Shown: positions 37,457 through 44,936 of the stretch, piece after piece
How positions within the stretch are numbered: position 1 is the stretch's first letter
Layout of the letters: each line of letters opens with the position of its first letter
Position numbers and translations under genes: made by a program
Notes under the pieces: model-generated
The model's database searches: none
What the model saw: only the letters and a program-made list of their open reading frames with translations
What the model was told of the DNA's origin: nothing
Assembly: GCA_903859715.1 (NCBI GenBank)
Contig: CAIONS010000027.1
Location: forward strand, 56,534-120,533
Length of the DNA: 64,000 nt
Direction: 5' to 3'
Origin: an uncultured Opitutia bacterium
GTDB lineage: Bacteria > Verrucomicrobiota > Verrucomicrobiia > Opitutales > Opitutaceae

Positions 37457-38449
37457 CTACCTGGCCGCTGCGCGGCGCAGGCGGTCGTTGATCGCGGTGG
37501 CGAGTCCCTCGCCGGGTGCGAGTTCGACGTGCAGGCGGCTGAAGTTCTTTCCGTCGAGCAGACGGAGCACGTGAAACAGCCGGCGGGCGACGCCGGGCAG
37601 GCGGCCGTGGGTGTCGAGCCAGAAAATGTTTTTGCCCGTGAGCGCGCGGGGTTTCGCCAGGAAAACCCAGGCTTCGCCGGCCGGGCCGCGCCGGGCGGCG
37701 GTCGGTGAAATCTTTTGGTGGAGAGTGACGGGAGTGCGCGGGCTGTAGTGTCGTGCGAGCAGGCCTGGGGCCAGCTGCGCGACCGCTGGCTGGACGGTGG
37801 TCTTGGCGGCGGCACGCAATGGAACGCCGAGGACGCGCTTGAGTTGGGCCTGCGTCACGGCGCCGGGACGCAGCAGACGCGGCGCGCGCGGATTGCGCAG
37901 GTCCACGATGGTGGATTCCAGGCCGATGGTGCACGGTCCGCCGTCGAGGATGTGGCGGATCTTTTTCCCGAGCCCGGCGCGGACATGCGCGGCGGATGTC
38001 GGGCTGACATAGCCGAACGGATTGGCGCTGGGCGCGGCGAGCGGTACGCCGGCGAGTTTGAGCAGGCGCCGGAACAGCGGATGGCTGGGCATGCGCACGG
38101 CCACGCTCGGCAGGCCGGCGGACACGATGCCGGGCACGACCGGTTTTTTCGGCAGGACGAGGGTCAGCGCGCCGGGCCAAAAGGCCCGCGCGAGCCGCAG
38201 CGCGGCGGCGTTGGGCTGGGCGACGTCCGCGAGTTGGGCGAGCGAATGGATGTGGACGATGAGCGGGTCGCTGGCGGGGCGTCCCTTGGCCGTGAAAATC
38301 TTCCGGCAGGCGCGCGCATCGAGGGCGTTGGCGGCGAGGCCGTAGACCGTCTCGGTCGGCACGGCGACGGGTTCGCCGGCGCGGAGCAGGCGCGCGAGGC
38401 GGGCGAGATTACGCGGGGTGCCGCGGTAGATGCGGGCGGAGGAATTCAA
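37457..38449 (-). CDS. sua5: Threonylcarbamoyl-AMP synthase (Sua5/YwlC type)
   Basis: The protein makes threonylcarbamoyl-AMP for t6A37 in tRNA. The YrdC domain has YRGTPRNLARLARLLRAGEP, VPTETVYGLAANA, KGRPASDPLIVHI and LAAPSANPFGYVSPT. A C-terminal Sua5 domain follows (LAPGLLARHYSPRTPV). No ATG precedes the domain. The frame is open to 38521, and the only plausible starts are TTG codons at 38449 and 38521, both inside an inverted repeat. I annotate the nearer one (330 residues). The repeat seems to have replaced the native start region. Confidence 0.85.
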   Translation of the reverse strand: MNSSARIYRGTPRNLARLARLLRAGEPVAVPTETVYGLAANALDARACRKIFTAKGRPASDPLIVHIHSLAQLADVAQPNAAALRLARAFWPGALTLVLPKKPVVPGIVSAGLPSVAVRMPSHPLFRRLLKLAGVPLAAPSANPFGYVSPTSAAHVRAGLGKKIRHILDGGPCTIGLESTIVDLRNPRAPRLLRPGAVTQAQLKRVLGVPLRAAAKTTVQPAVAQLAPGLLARHYSPRTPVTLHQKISPTAARRGPAGEAWVFLAKPRALTGKNIFWLDTHGRLPGVARRLFHVLRLLDGKNFSRLHVELAPGEGLATAINDRLRRAAAR

Positions 38450-38540
38450 AGGTGAAAGGTGAAGGATGAAAGTTGAAGGACCGGATGTGACCGGGTGCTG
38501 AAAGGGACCTTCACCTTTCAACCCTCAACTTTCAACTCAC
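38445..38540. repeat. Heptad-arm inverted repeat overlapping the Sua5 start
   Basis: The left arm runs AGGTGAA, AGGTGAA, GGATGAA, AGTTGAA, GGACC. The right arm reverse complement gives AAGTTGA, GGGTTGA, AAGGTGA, AGGTCC. It spans the 5' end of the minus-strand Sua5 gene, so the mRNA start region would be part of a stem. Confidence 0.85.
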
Positions 38541-38565
38541 CGCCGGCACGGCGGGGTCGGCGCAC

Positions 38566-38595
38566 AAAAAAGGCCAGAGCCCGTAGACTCCGGCC
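38566..38595 (-). terminator. Rho-independent terminator of rpsR
   Basis: On the minus strand GGCCGGAG (38595-38588) pairs with CTCTGGCC (38579-38572) around an 8-nt loop, followed by six T residues (38571-38566). It begins 22 nt past the rpsR stop. Confidence 0.85.
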
Positions 38596-38616
38596 GTTTG
38601 AAAGGGTCAGCGCCGC

Positions 38617-38811
38617 TTACTGCGCGAGCAGCATGTTGCGCGAGTGCTTGATCGTCTTGGTGATGGCGCGCTGGTGCTTTGCGGTCAGGTGCGTGTACTT
38701 GCGCGGCAGGATCTTGCCCGTGTCGGTGACGAAATTCTTCATGACCAAGGGGGTCGTGAACGGGATCTCGGCGGGTGTGAGGGTCTGTTGGGTCGTTTCG
38801 GTGGTGCTCAT
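38617..38811 (-). CDS. rpsR: 30S ribosomal protein S18
   Basis: The 64-residue protein has the S18 core TGKILPRKYTHLTAKHQRAI and TKTIKHSRNMLLAQ. It sits on the 30S platform next to S6. The acidic/Thr-rich N-terminus lacks the CxxC zinc cysteines of many S18 proteins, so it would be the zinc-independent form. It is monocistronic here with its own terminator, and not within an rpsF-ssb-rpsR-rplI cluster. I cannot tell whether another copy exists. Confidence 0.85.
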   Translation of the reverse strand: MSTTETTQQTLTPAEIPFTTPLVMKNFVTDTGKILPRKYTHLTAKHQRAITKTIKHSRNMLLAQ

Positions 38812-38891
38812 GGCGGAAAGGGAGGGCAGACAGTGGATTTGGAGCGGGGCTTGTCAACCGGGGATTTTGGGAGGGGAGATCAGGCTGGAAC

Positions 38892-39053
38892 GGTCAGGCG
38901 TCAGCTTTCAGCGGTCAGCTTCCGAGGCCCGGATTCCAGCCCATGCGAGGGTACCGGATAATTGAAAGCCCAGAGCTGGAAAGATTTACGGCCGCGGCTC
39001 GCGCCGCAAATTTTAAAGCTGATCGCTGCCTGCTGAAAGCTGAGCGCTCCCGC
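38892..39053. repeat. Heptad-arm inverted repeat (GCGGTCA/GCTTTCA)
   Basis: The left arm has GGCGTCA, GCTTTCA, GCGGTCA, GCTTCCG. The right arm reverse complement has GCGCTCA, GCTTTCA, GCAGGCA, GCGATCA. The same heptamer type reappears translated in the gspH leader at 43847-43905. It abuts the stop of the membrane protein gene at 39055. Confidence 0.85.
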
Positions 39054-39054
39054 C

Positions 39055-40767
39055 TCACCGCTTGGCCATATGGTATTTCTCCGCGAGCAGCTTTTGGGAA
39101 GTCTCGGGCAGGAAATGGGTGATCGATTGGTAAGTGCGGGGATTTTTTTTCCAATCGACCTCGTCACGATCTTCCCGGAAGTGCAGGTAGCCGAGGAATC
39201 TCCAGTCCTGGCCGTCCGGCGCCTGGGCGACATTTTGTTCGGTGCAGAGGATGGGCGGATAATGGATTATCGCGCTCATTTCCCGGGCGGATCGGAGGCT
39301 GGGCAGGCAGCAGATGACGGCCGCGATCAACCCCAGCGACCAAAGCCGCAGTTCGCTGGAGATCGCCGCGAGCAGGATCAGCAGCGTGAAGCCGAAGATC
39401 GCCAGCGTCTTGGCCATGATCAGTTCGTCGCTGGTGGTCAGCACGACCAGCCCCACGCAAAGGCCGGCGAGGAGCGGGATCCGGATGTCGCGCGCCGCCT
39501 TCCAGCGGGCCTGGGTCACCAGCATGAAAAGGGTCAGCATCCCGCAGAGCGCGGCCAGCCCGCCGAGATTGTGCCCGATGCAGCGATCAAACTGCCGCCC
39601 GGGGAAATAGCCCATCCATTCGTACGGACTGGTGCCGCCGAAAATCCCGAGGAAATGCACGGCAGCCGTGGTCGGGAGTTGCGTGACGCCGGTGTCCACA
39701 AATTGATCCCGGCCCAGCATGAGCAGGGCGACGGTCAAGGCCGCGAGGGCGGCGAGTGCGCCGGTTGTCAGCCAGGCGGGCCGGGTTGGGCGCAGCCCCT
39801 CGAAGCCGTGTTGCCGCAGTCCGCTGACCACGGTGAAGACCACGGGCCCTCCGCCGAGCACCAGGACGACATAGAGGAATTTCAGGCTGTAGAGCCCGGC
39901 GCAGAATCCCAGCATCAGCGCGGCCAGCGCCAGCGCCTCGGCCCGGTCGCGTCCCTCCTTGGCCGCCACGGCGGTCGCGAAGGCCAGGGCGGTGAACAGC
40001 GCGGTGATCGAGCCCCCGAAAAATCCGGCGATCCACGGCAGGATGACCAGCGGATGGAAACTCAGGGCGATGGCGGGGAGCAGGGCGAGCGACCAGTGTT
40101 TCAGCTGAAACACCCGCGGCTCGCGGCTGAAGGCCATCGCAAGGCTGGACAGCAGCGCGATGGGATACGCGAGGTAGGCCTGCGTGGGAATCAACGCGGT
40201 GCTGGAGCCCAGGCACGCCAGGGATTCGTAGATGAGGGGGCGCTCCCGCGTGAAAAGCACGTGCCAGGTCCAGTTGAAGCGCATGGGCGAGACCCCGATC
40301 ACCGGCAACGTGCGCAGGGAATGATCCTGCAACCAGTCCGCCGTGATGACATAGCCCCACATGTCCAGACCGTGGATCCCGTACGCCAGCAGTCCCGGGA
40401 TGCGCAGAAACGGGGCGCATAGCATCGCGGTCATCGCGGCGGTGCACACCCCCGCGCAGATCAGTTCCCGCCAGAGCCGGCCCCGGATCAGCGCGACGAG
40501 GCCTGTGGCAAAGAACGCCCAGAAGCAGGGCCGCATGGCATGGGCCGACAGCCCGGCGATCCACGGAATCGCGCAGAGCAAAAGGAAGCAGCACCAGCCG
40601 CAGAGCATGGCGGCGAGGGGGCTTTTGGAGGACACGAGGGATGAACCCACGCTCAAGCACGTCATGCTCAGCAGCAAAGCCACCACACCGACGGGCAGGA
40701 CGGTAGTGAACATGGAATCCACTTTCTCGCGGATCGCTGCAGCGCTCAAGTCCTTTGGTCCCTCCAA
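39055..40767 (-). CDS. Large polytopic membrane protein, unknown function
   Basis: The 570-residue protein has about 12-14 hydrophobic segments and a ~75-residue soluble C-terminal tail (DGQDWRFLGYLHFREDRDEV). The multi-helix layout, the loop after the early helices and the extramembrane tail resemble GT-C-type glycosyltransferases or O-antigen-related membrane proteins. No defining motif is visible, so I leave function open. It has no close operon partner. Confidence 0.72.
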   Translation of the reverse strand: MEGPKDLSAAAIREKVDSMFTTVLPVGVVALLLSMTCLSVGSSLVSSKSPLAAMLCGWCCFLLLCAIPWIAGLSAHAMRPCFWAFFATGLVALIRGRLWRELICAGVCTAAMTAMLCAPFLRIPGLLAYGIHGLDMWGYVITADWLQDHSLRTLPVIGVSPMRFNWTWHVLFTRERPLIYESLACLGSSTALIPTQAYLAYPIALLSSLAMAFSREPRVFQLKHWSLALLPAIALSFHPLVILPWIAGFFGGSITALFTALAFATAVAAKEGRDRAEALALAALMLGFCAGLYSLKFLYVVLVLGGGPVVFTVVSGLRQHGFEGLRPTRPAWLTTGALAALAALTVALLMLGRDQFVDTGVTQLPTTAAVHFLGIFGGTSPYEWMGYFPGRQFDRCIGHNLGGLAALCGMLTLFMLVTQARWKAARDIRIPLLAGLCVGLVVLTTSDELIMAKTLAIFGFTLLILLAAISSELRLWSLGLIAAVICCLPSLRSAREMSAIIHYPPILCTEQNVAQAPDGQDWRFLGYLHFREDRDEVDWKKNPRTYQSITHFLPETSQKLLAEKYHMAKR

Positions 40768-40786
40768 AAAAACTTTCGATCCCTTT

Positions 40787-40934
40787 TACAGGAGGAAATG
40801 GAGGGAACGGAGAGACTATCCCAAGGCAGTTTTAACCACGGATTACACGGATGGCACGGATGCGGAATCAGAATTCAGAACTCCGGATCTGGCGGTTTTA
40901 TCCCGATCGATTCCGTGCAATCCGTGGTTAAAAA
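40787..40934. repeat. Inverted repeat, TTAACCACGGATTACACGGA family, with a purine-rich arm
   Basis: TTTTAACCACGGATTACACG at about 40829 pairs with the sequence ending CCGTGCAATCCGTGGTTAAA near 40932. The units are roughly 9 nt (CACGGATTA, CACGGATGG). Just upstream, ACAGGAGGAAATGGAGGGAA (40791) is one arm of the family whose pair is at 48503-48595. The same CCACGGATT family recurs at 60539-60722. Confidence 0.8.
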
Positions 40935-41055
40935 ATTCCGGCGGCTTGGGGAAACCCGCCCGGGCCGGCAAATTTTGAAAGGGACAGCCCGGCGAAACTC
41001 TGCTTTTTGGAAAGGCACGAAGCGCGGGTGTCAGACCGAGCCGGCGCGTCGTCCG

Positions 41056-41131
41056 GTCCCCGTAGCTCAAATGGATAGAGCGGTCGTTTCCTAAACGACA
41101 TATTCCGGTTCAATTCCGGACGGGGGCACCA
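41056..41131 (+). tRNA. tRNA-Arg (anticodon CCT)
   Basis: The acceptor stem GTCCCCG (41056-41062) pairs with CGGGGGC (41121-41127). The anticodon stem GTCGT/ACGAC encloses loop TTCCTAA, with anticodon CCT at 41090-41092. The T loop is GTTCAATTC, and CCA is encoded at 41129-41131. It reads AGG. The lower-GC S9 peptidase gene lies immediately downstream. Confidence 0.95.
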
Positions 41132-41182
41132 ACCGCGACTCCATTAGGATCGCGAGGGTAGTGAAATGACCGGCTCCTACCG

Positions 41183-43099
41183 TTACAAATGTTTTCCGAA
41201 AAAAGCCTCAATACGGCCGAATAGCTCATGGACATCTTCATATCCGCGAAATCCATGTAATTCGTTGCTGTGTACGAGTACTTCATACGGCCGATGTCGC
41301 TTTTCGAGTTCGGCAATCAAGGCGGTTGACTGGCTGTAAGGAACGACATCGTCATCCTTGCCGTGGACGATCAATAGTGGAGCCATGATCTTGTCGACCT
41401 GGGTGATTGGAGAAATTGCGTTCAGGGTGGTCTCATCCTTTTCTTCATTTCCCGAGTCATTGATCAGGCCGCTTGACTGGACAGTTCCCTTGGTCCGGTG
41501 CTTTTGCAATGCGACCCAGTCGTAGACTCCGGCAATATCTATTCCGCAGCGGTAGAGTTCGGGATGCTGGATCAGGCCCATCAGGACGCAATATCCCCCG
41601 AAACTGCCGCCCATGATAGCGATTCGTTTCGGGTTGGCCACGCCTTGAGCGATGGCCCAGCGTGCACCATCCGCAATATCCTCCTGAACCTTGCCACCGA
41701 ATTCGCCCACCCCACTGCGTCTGAAGTCTTCGCCATAGCCGGCTGAGCCGCGAAAATTGCTTTGAATGACCGCATAGCCGCGGTTCGCGAGAAATTGAAC
41801 GAATGGATCGAATTCAAGTATGTCGCGCTGGAATGGACCTCCATGGGGGTAAACGATCAGTGGCAGATTCTTGGGTTCACGGCCTGCCGGCACAGTCAGG
41901 TAGCCTTCAATCACTGTTCCGTCGTTTGCCTTATAACTGATGGGATACACCGGAGCCATTTGATTTGGGTTGATCCACGGCGTCCGAGGCCAGAGCGGAC
42001 TAAGTAACTTTTTCTTCAAATCAAACAGGTAGTATCTACCGGGATCGTTCGCTGTCCATGAGAGGATCGAGAGTTGCTGCAGGTCATCACTAAAACTGCG
42101 GATGGTATTTATCCGATTCGGCAAAGCCGCGTCCACGGCTGCCTGCACCGCCGCGAGCGTCGGATCAAGCCAAAGGGTATGCGGGCGCGATGTGACGTAA
42201 CGAATACCAAGCATTTGGTGACTCAATCGCGCCAAGACCACCCCCTGCACCGGTATCCCGTCCAGATAGCTAACCGCGTTCTTCGGCGGCATGATATCAT
42301 AATTTTTGTGGGACAGAATGAGCTCACCCAAGTGCTGCTTTACGATATCGTAGGCATAAACACCCGATTTATTATCGGAAGTGAGTAGACTGAGATAGAG
42401 AGTTCCCCCGTCACCTTTGAGGCCAAGAATATTAGTGTGGAAATCGAGGTGATCTAGACCATGCAGTGTGCGCCACTCACTCTTTTCGCCGTCTCGATAG
42501 ATGACTGAATATTTTTTACCCATTTCCCGGATGCCAATACGCACGACGCCGGCGCCATCTGCCAACCAGCCTACGACATCCCCTGGGTTCTCAAGATACT
42601 GTCCTTCAGTAGGGCCAATCCCACTCCGTGTGCTGAGGCGCCAGATATTGGGAAAATAAGCAAAGTCAGGCGTCAGAATATCGCCGGAATCCGCATCCTC
42701 AAAGGAGTACAGGACGCCGTTCCGCCATAATATGTCATTGTAGTGAGTCCCGTCGGCATCCATTGCGCCCATACCCAACCCGGGCGAATTATAGACAACC
42801 CGCTTCGAGCCCACCCAAGTGATATGGACATTCAGAAAGTGATGCACTGGGTCATTACGCTTGGGAATCTCAAGCACCTCAGTTTTGTGGGTTTCCAAAT
42901 TCAAAACCGCCATCACGGTGTCTTTTTCAAAGGTCGCCTGATAAGCAACATACTTACCGTCTGGTGAAACCTCTGCATTGGAAACGGCAATCCCGCGACT
43001 GAAAAACTCCAGAGGGAGCTGAGGCGGCGGCACACCCTCGGCGCACGCGGTTGCAATGAATAGAACAGGCAGCAACAGACGAATGGGCGATTTGATCAT
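41183..43099 (-). CDS. S9 family (prolyl oligopeptidase-like) serine peptidase
   Basis: The 638-residue product has a signal sequence (MIKSPIRLLLPVLFIATACA, possibly a lipoprotein lipobox). A beta-propeller-like region opens with SNAEVSPDGKYVAYQATFEK. The alpha/beta-hydrolase catalytic domain has the nucleophile elbow GGSFGGY, the acid in LIVHGKDDDVVPYSQS and a C-terminal histidine in ELHGF. It should cleave peptides in the envelope. Base composition is clearly more AT-rich than its neighbours, and it adjoins tRNA-Arg, so recent transfer is likely. ATG 43099 starts the signal peptide. Confidence 0.88.
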   Translation of the reverse strand: MIKSPIRLLLPVLFIATACAEGVPPPQLPLEFFSRGIAVSNAEVSPDGKYVAYQATFEKDTVMAVLNLETHKTEVLEIPKRNDPVHHFLNVHITWVGSKRVVYNSPGLGMGAMDADGTHYNDILWRNGVLYSFEDADSGDILTPDFAYFPNIWRLSTRSGIGPTEGQYLENPGDVVGWLADGAGVVRIGIREMGKKYSVIYRDGEKSEWRTLHGLDHLDFHTNILGLKGDGGTLYLSLLTSDNKSGVYAYDIVKQHLGELILSHKNYDIMPPKNAVSYLDGIPVQGVVLARLSHQMLGIRYVTSRPHTLWLDPTLAAVQAAVDAALPNRINTIRSFSDDLQQLSILSWTANDPGRYYLFDLKKKLLSPLWPRTPWINPNQMAPVYPISYKANDGTVIEGYLTVPAGREPKNLPLIVYPHGGPFQRDILEFDPFVQFLANRGYAVIQSNFRGSAGYGEDFRRSGVGEFGGKVQEDIADGARWAIAQGVANPKRIAIMGGSFGGYCVLMGLIQHPELYRCGIDIAGVYDWVALQKHRTKGTVQSSGLINDSGNEEKDETTLNAISPITQVDKIMAPLLIVHGKDDDVVPYSQSTALIAELEKRHRPYEVLVHSNELHGFRGYEDVHELFGRIEAFFGKHL

Positions 43100-43345
43100 G
43101 GCGTAGGATAACGGGCAAAATGCTAGAAATGTCACGAGACGCGGAAAGATTTTTCGGGAATATCTAACACGATGAGTCGAACAATCGCCGGATGAAAAAC
43201 TGCGGGGTAGAAGTTCGTATCGGCTGATTATGAGGAGTTGTCTTTCGCATATTTAATGTCTGGGCCATTCATGCAGATTTCCCCGCAACTTTTGGCGGCT
43301 GCGGGCGTCTCGACATCGCGCATCCTGCGTCCTTTCATTCCTGCC

Positions 43346-43795
43346 ATGCTCCTGTCACCCCGCTCCCCTCATTCTGCCCTCCGCTCGCTGCGGCGGGGTT
43401 TCACGCTTTTGGAGATCATGATCGCATTGGCGATCCTCGGGCTGCTCGTCGGCCTCGCGGTCACCAATCTCGACAACATTTTCGGCGATGCCCAAGGGAC
43501 GACGGCCAAGCTTTTCGTGCGCGAGTCCATCAAGCTCCCGCTCACCAGCTACCGGATCAAGATGGGTGACTATCCCTCCACCGCGGAAGGGCTCCAGGCC
43601 CTGATCACCGCGCCGAGCGGTAAGGCTGATCAGTGGACCGGGCCGTATTTCGCTGACTCTAAGATCCCCCTCGATCCGTGGGGCGAGCCTTACATCTACC
43701 GCTATCCCGGCGTCCATAATAAGAATGGCTATGACATCTACTCCAAGGGCCCCGACAAGACCGATGGCACCGCGGATGATATCGGCAACTGGTGA
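43346..43795 (+). CDS. gspG: Type II secretion major pseudopilin
   Basis: The 149-residue protein has a short basic leader, then the prepilin cleavage motif G/FTLLEIMIALAILGLLVG. The GspG C-terminal domain follows: DYPSTAEGLQALITAP, GPYFADSKIPLDPWGEPYIY and YDIYSKGPD, including the calcium-site region. ATG 43346 gives a leader of usual length; ATGs at 43256 and 43271 would add 25-30 residues. It is the first gene of the gspG-M run. The prepilin peptidase gene is not in the window. Confidence 0.9.
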   Translation: MLLSPRSPHSALRSLRRGFTLLEIMIALAILGLLVGLAVTNLDNIFGDAQGTTAKLFVRESIKLPLTSYRIKMGDYPSTAEGLQALITAPSGKADQWTGPYFADSKIPLDPWGEPYIYRYPGVHNKNGYDIYSKGPDKTDGTADDIGNW

Positions 43796-43804
43796 GGGTG
43801 CGCC

Positions 43805-44488
43805 ATGCGCTTGGTTTATTGCCGCGTGAGGGAGGGCGGTGGCACTGAGCGGTCAGCTGTCGGAGATGAGCGATCGGCTGTCAGCGATCAGCGGTCAGCG
43901 ATCGGATTTTGGCAAACGGGCGGCTCGTTGAGAACCGCTCGCCCTGCCCGGATTCCGGCTTTCGACTCTCGACTTTCGACTCTCGACGACCCGGGCCGCC
44001 GGGTCCGCGCGTTCACGCTACTGGAGATCCTCCTCGCGATTGCTCTCATGGCGTTGCTGGCGGGGGCGCTGGTGTCGGGCTCGGCCCAGTTGATCGGGGA
44101 CAAGCCGGCGACGCCGGAGGATGTGTTCTGGCAGGTCGTCCAAAAGGCCCGGCAGGCCGCGCTCAAGTCCGAGGGCGAGGTGCGCCTGAGTTTCGACGCC
44201 AAGGACAAGGCCTTTGTGCTGGGCGACGGAACGGTGTCGAAGTCCTTCCCGGTGCCGCCGGCCAAGGAACTGACGGTGGATTTTTTGTCGGCTCAAACCG
44301 GCGGCAGCACGGTCCTGATCGGGGGTGCGCTCGTGGACACGCAGACCATGCCCTTTGTGACGTTTTATCCCGACGGCACCTGCACGGCTTTCCGGGTGCA
44401 GTTCCGCGCCGGCGGATTTGCCCGCATCCTCACGATCGATCCGTGGACGTGTGCGCAGGTGCTGGCGCGCGCCGACAACCCGACCTGA
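43805..44488 (+). CDS. gspH: GspH-like minor pseudopilin with repeat-encoded leader
   Basis: The mature part begins RAFTLLEILLAIALMALLAG and continues as a minor pseudopilin (VFWQVVQKARQAALKSEGEV, VTFYPDGTCTAFRVQF). The ATG at 43805 lies 69 residues before the cleavage site, far more than normal. The leader contains a 7-residue periodic peptide (ERSAVGD at 15-21, ERSAVSD at 22-28) translated from heptad DNA repeats, then a second block (DSRLSTLDD). A TTG at 43928 would still start inside the element. No start lies after the repeat. Confidence 0.8.
   Translation: MRLVYCRVREGGGTERSAVGDERSAVSDQRSAIGFWQTGGSLRTARPARIPAFDSRLSTLDDPGRRVRAFTLLEILLAIALMALLAGALVSGSAQLIGDKPATPEDVFWQVVQKARQAALKSEGEVRLSFDAKDKAFVLGDGTVSKSFPVPPAKELTVDFLSAQTGGSTVLIGGALVDTQTMPFVTFYPDGTCTAFRVQFRAGGFARILTIDPWTCAQVLARADNPT
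43847..43989. repeat. Two heptad-repeat blocks inside the gspH leader
   Basis: Block 1 (43847-43905) runs GCGGTCA, GCTGTCG, GAGATGA, GCGATCG, GCTGTCA, GCGATCA, GCGGTCA. Block 2 (43957-43989) runs GACTCTC, GACTTTC, GACTCTC. The blocks are not complementary to each other, which suggests halves of two different elements. Block 1 matches the arm type at 38892-39053. Confidence 0.8.
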
Positions 44489-44489
44489 C

Positions 44490-44936
44490 ATGCGCCGCGC
44501 GTTCACCCTGCTCGAGGTCATGGTCGCGCTCGCGATCTTTGCGTTCGCCGCCGTCGTGCTGGGCGCGGCGTATGTGAACGTCCTCAACGCCTACGAGCAG
44601 GCCCAGCGCGGCAACCAGTACGACCAGGACGTGAGCTTTGCCCGGGCCCAGCTGCTGGCGGAGCCCGATCATGACAAGGCGGAGCAGGGCGGGGACTATG
44701 ACTCCTTTGCCGGCCGCCATGTGAAGTGGCACGCCACCATCGAGGCCACGGGCACGGCGGATTTGTTCCTCGTGACGTTTGTCTGCGAGGTGCTGGAGCC
44801 GTCCGGGAACGGCCTGCAGACCGTGACCGAGCATTTCAACGTGGACCGGCCGACGTGGGCCGACCCGGTGGTCAACAGCACGCTCCGCCAGAACGCCCAG
44901 AACCGGATCAAGGGCCTGCAGGGGACAAATCCATGA
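44490..44936 (+). CDS. gspI: GspI-like minor pseudopilin
   Basis: The 148-residue protein starts MRRAFTLLEVMVALAIFAFA, with a minimal leader directly before the FTLLE motif. A GspI-like domain follows (VLNAYEQAQRGNQYDQDVSF). The start is 1 nt after the gspH stop. Its stop overlaps the next start (ATGA at 44933-44936), showing tight coupling. It would sit in the pseudopilus tip complex. Confidence 0.85.
   Translation: MRRAFTLLEVMVALAIFAFAAVVLGAAYVNVLNAYEQAQRGNQYDQDVSFARAQLLAEPDHDKAEQGGDYDSFAGRHVKWHATIEATGTADLFLVTFVCEVLEPSGNGLQTVTEHFNVDRPTWADPVVNSTLRQNAQNRIKGLQGTNP

Noticed and set aside
41056..43260. Attachment-site direct repeat of the tRNA-Arg 3' end flanking the S9 gene
   Set aside because: I could not find a second copy of the T-arm/acceptor sequence downstream, and no integrase gene is present.
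43847..43989. Possible CRISPR or minisatellite array
   Set aside because: Units are 7 nt without spacers and lie in a coding leader; no cas gene is present.
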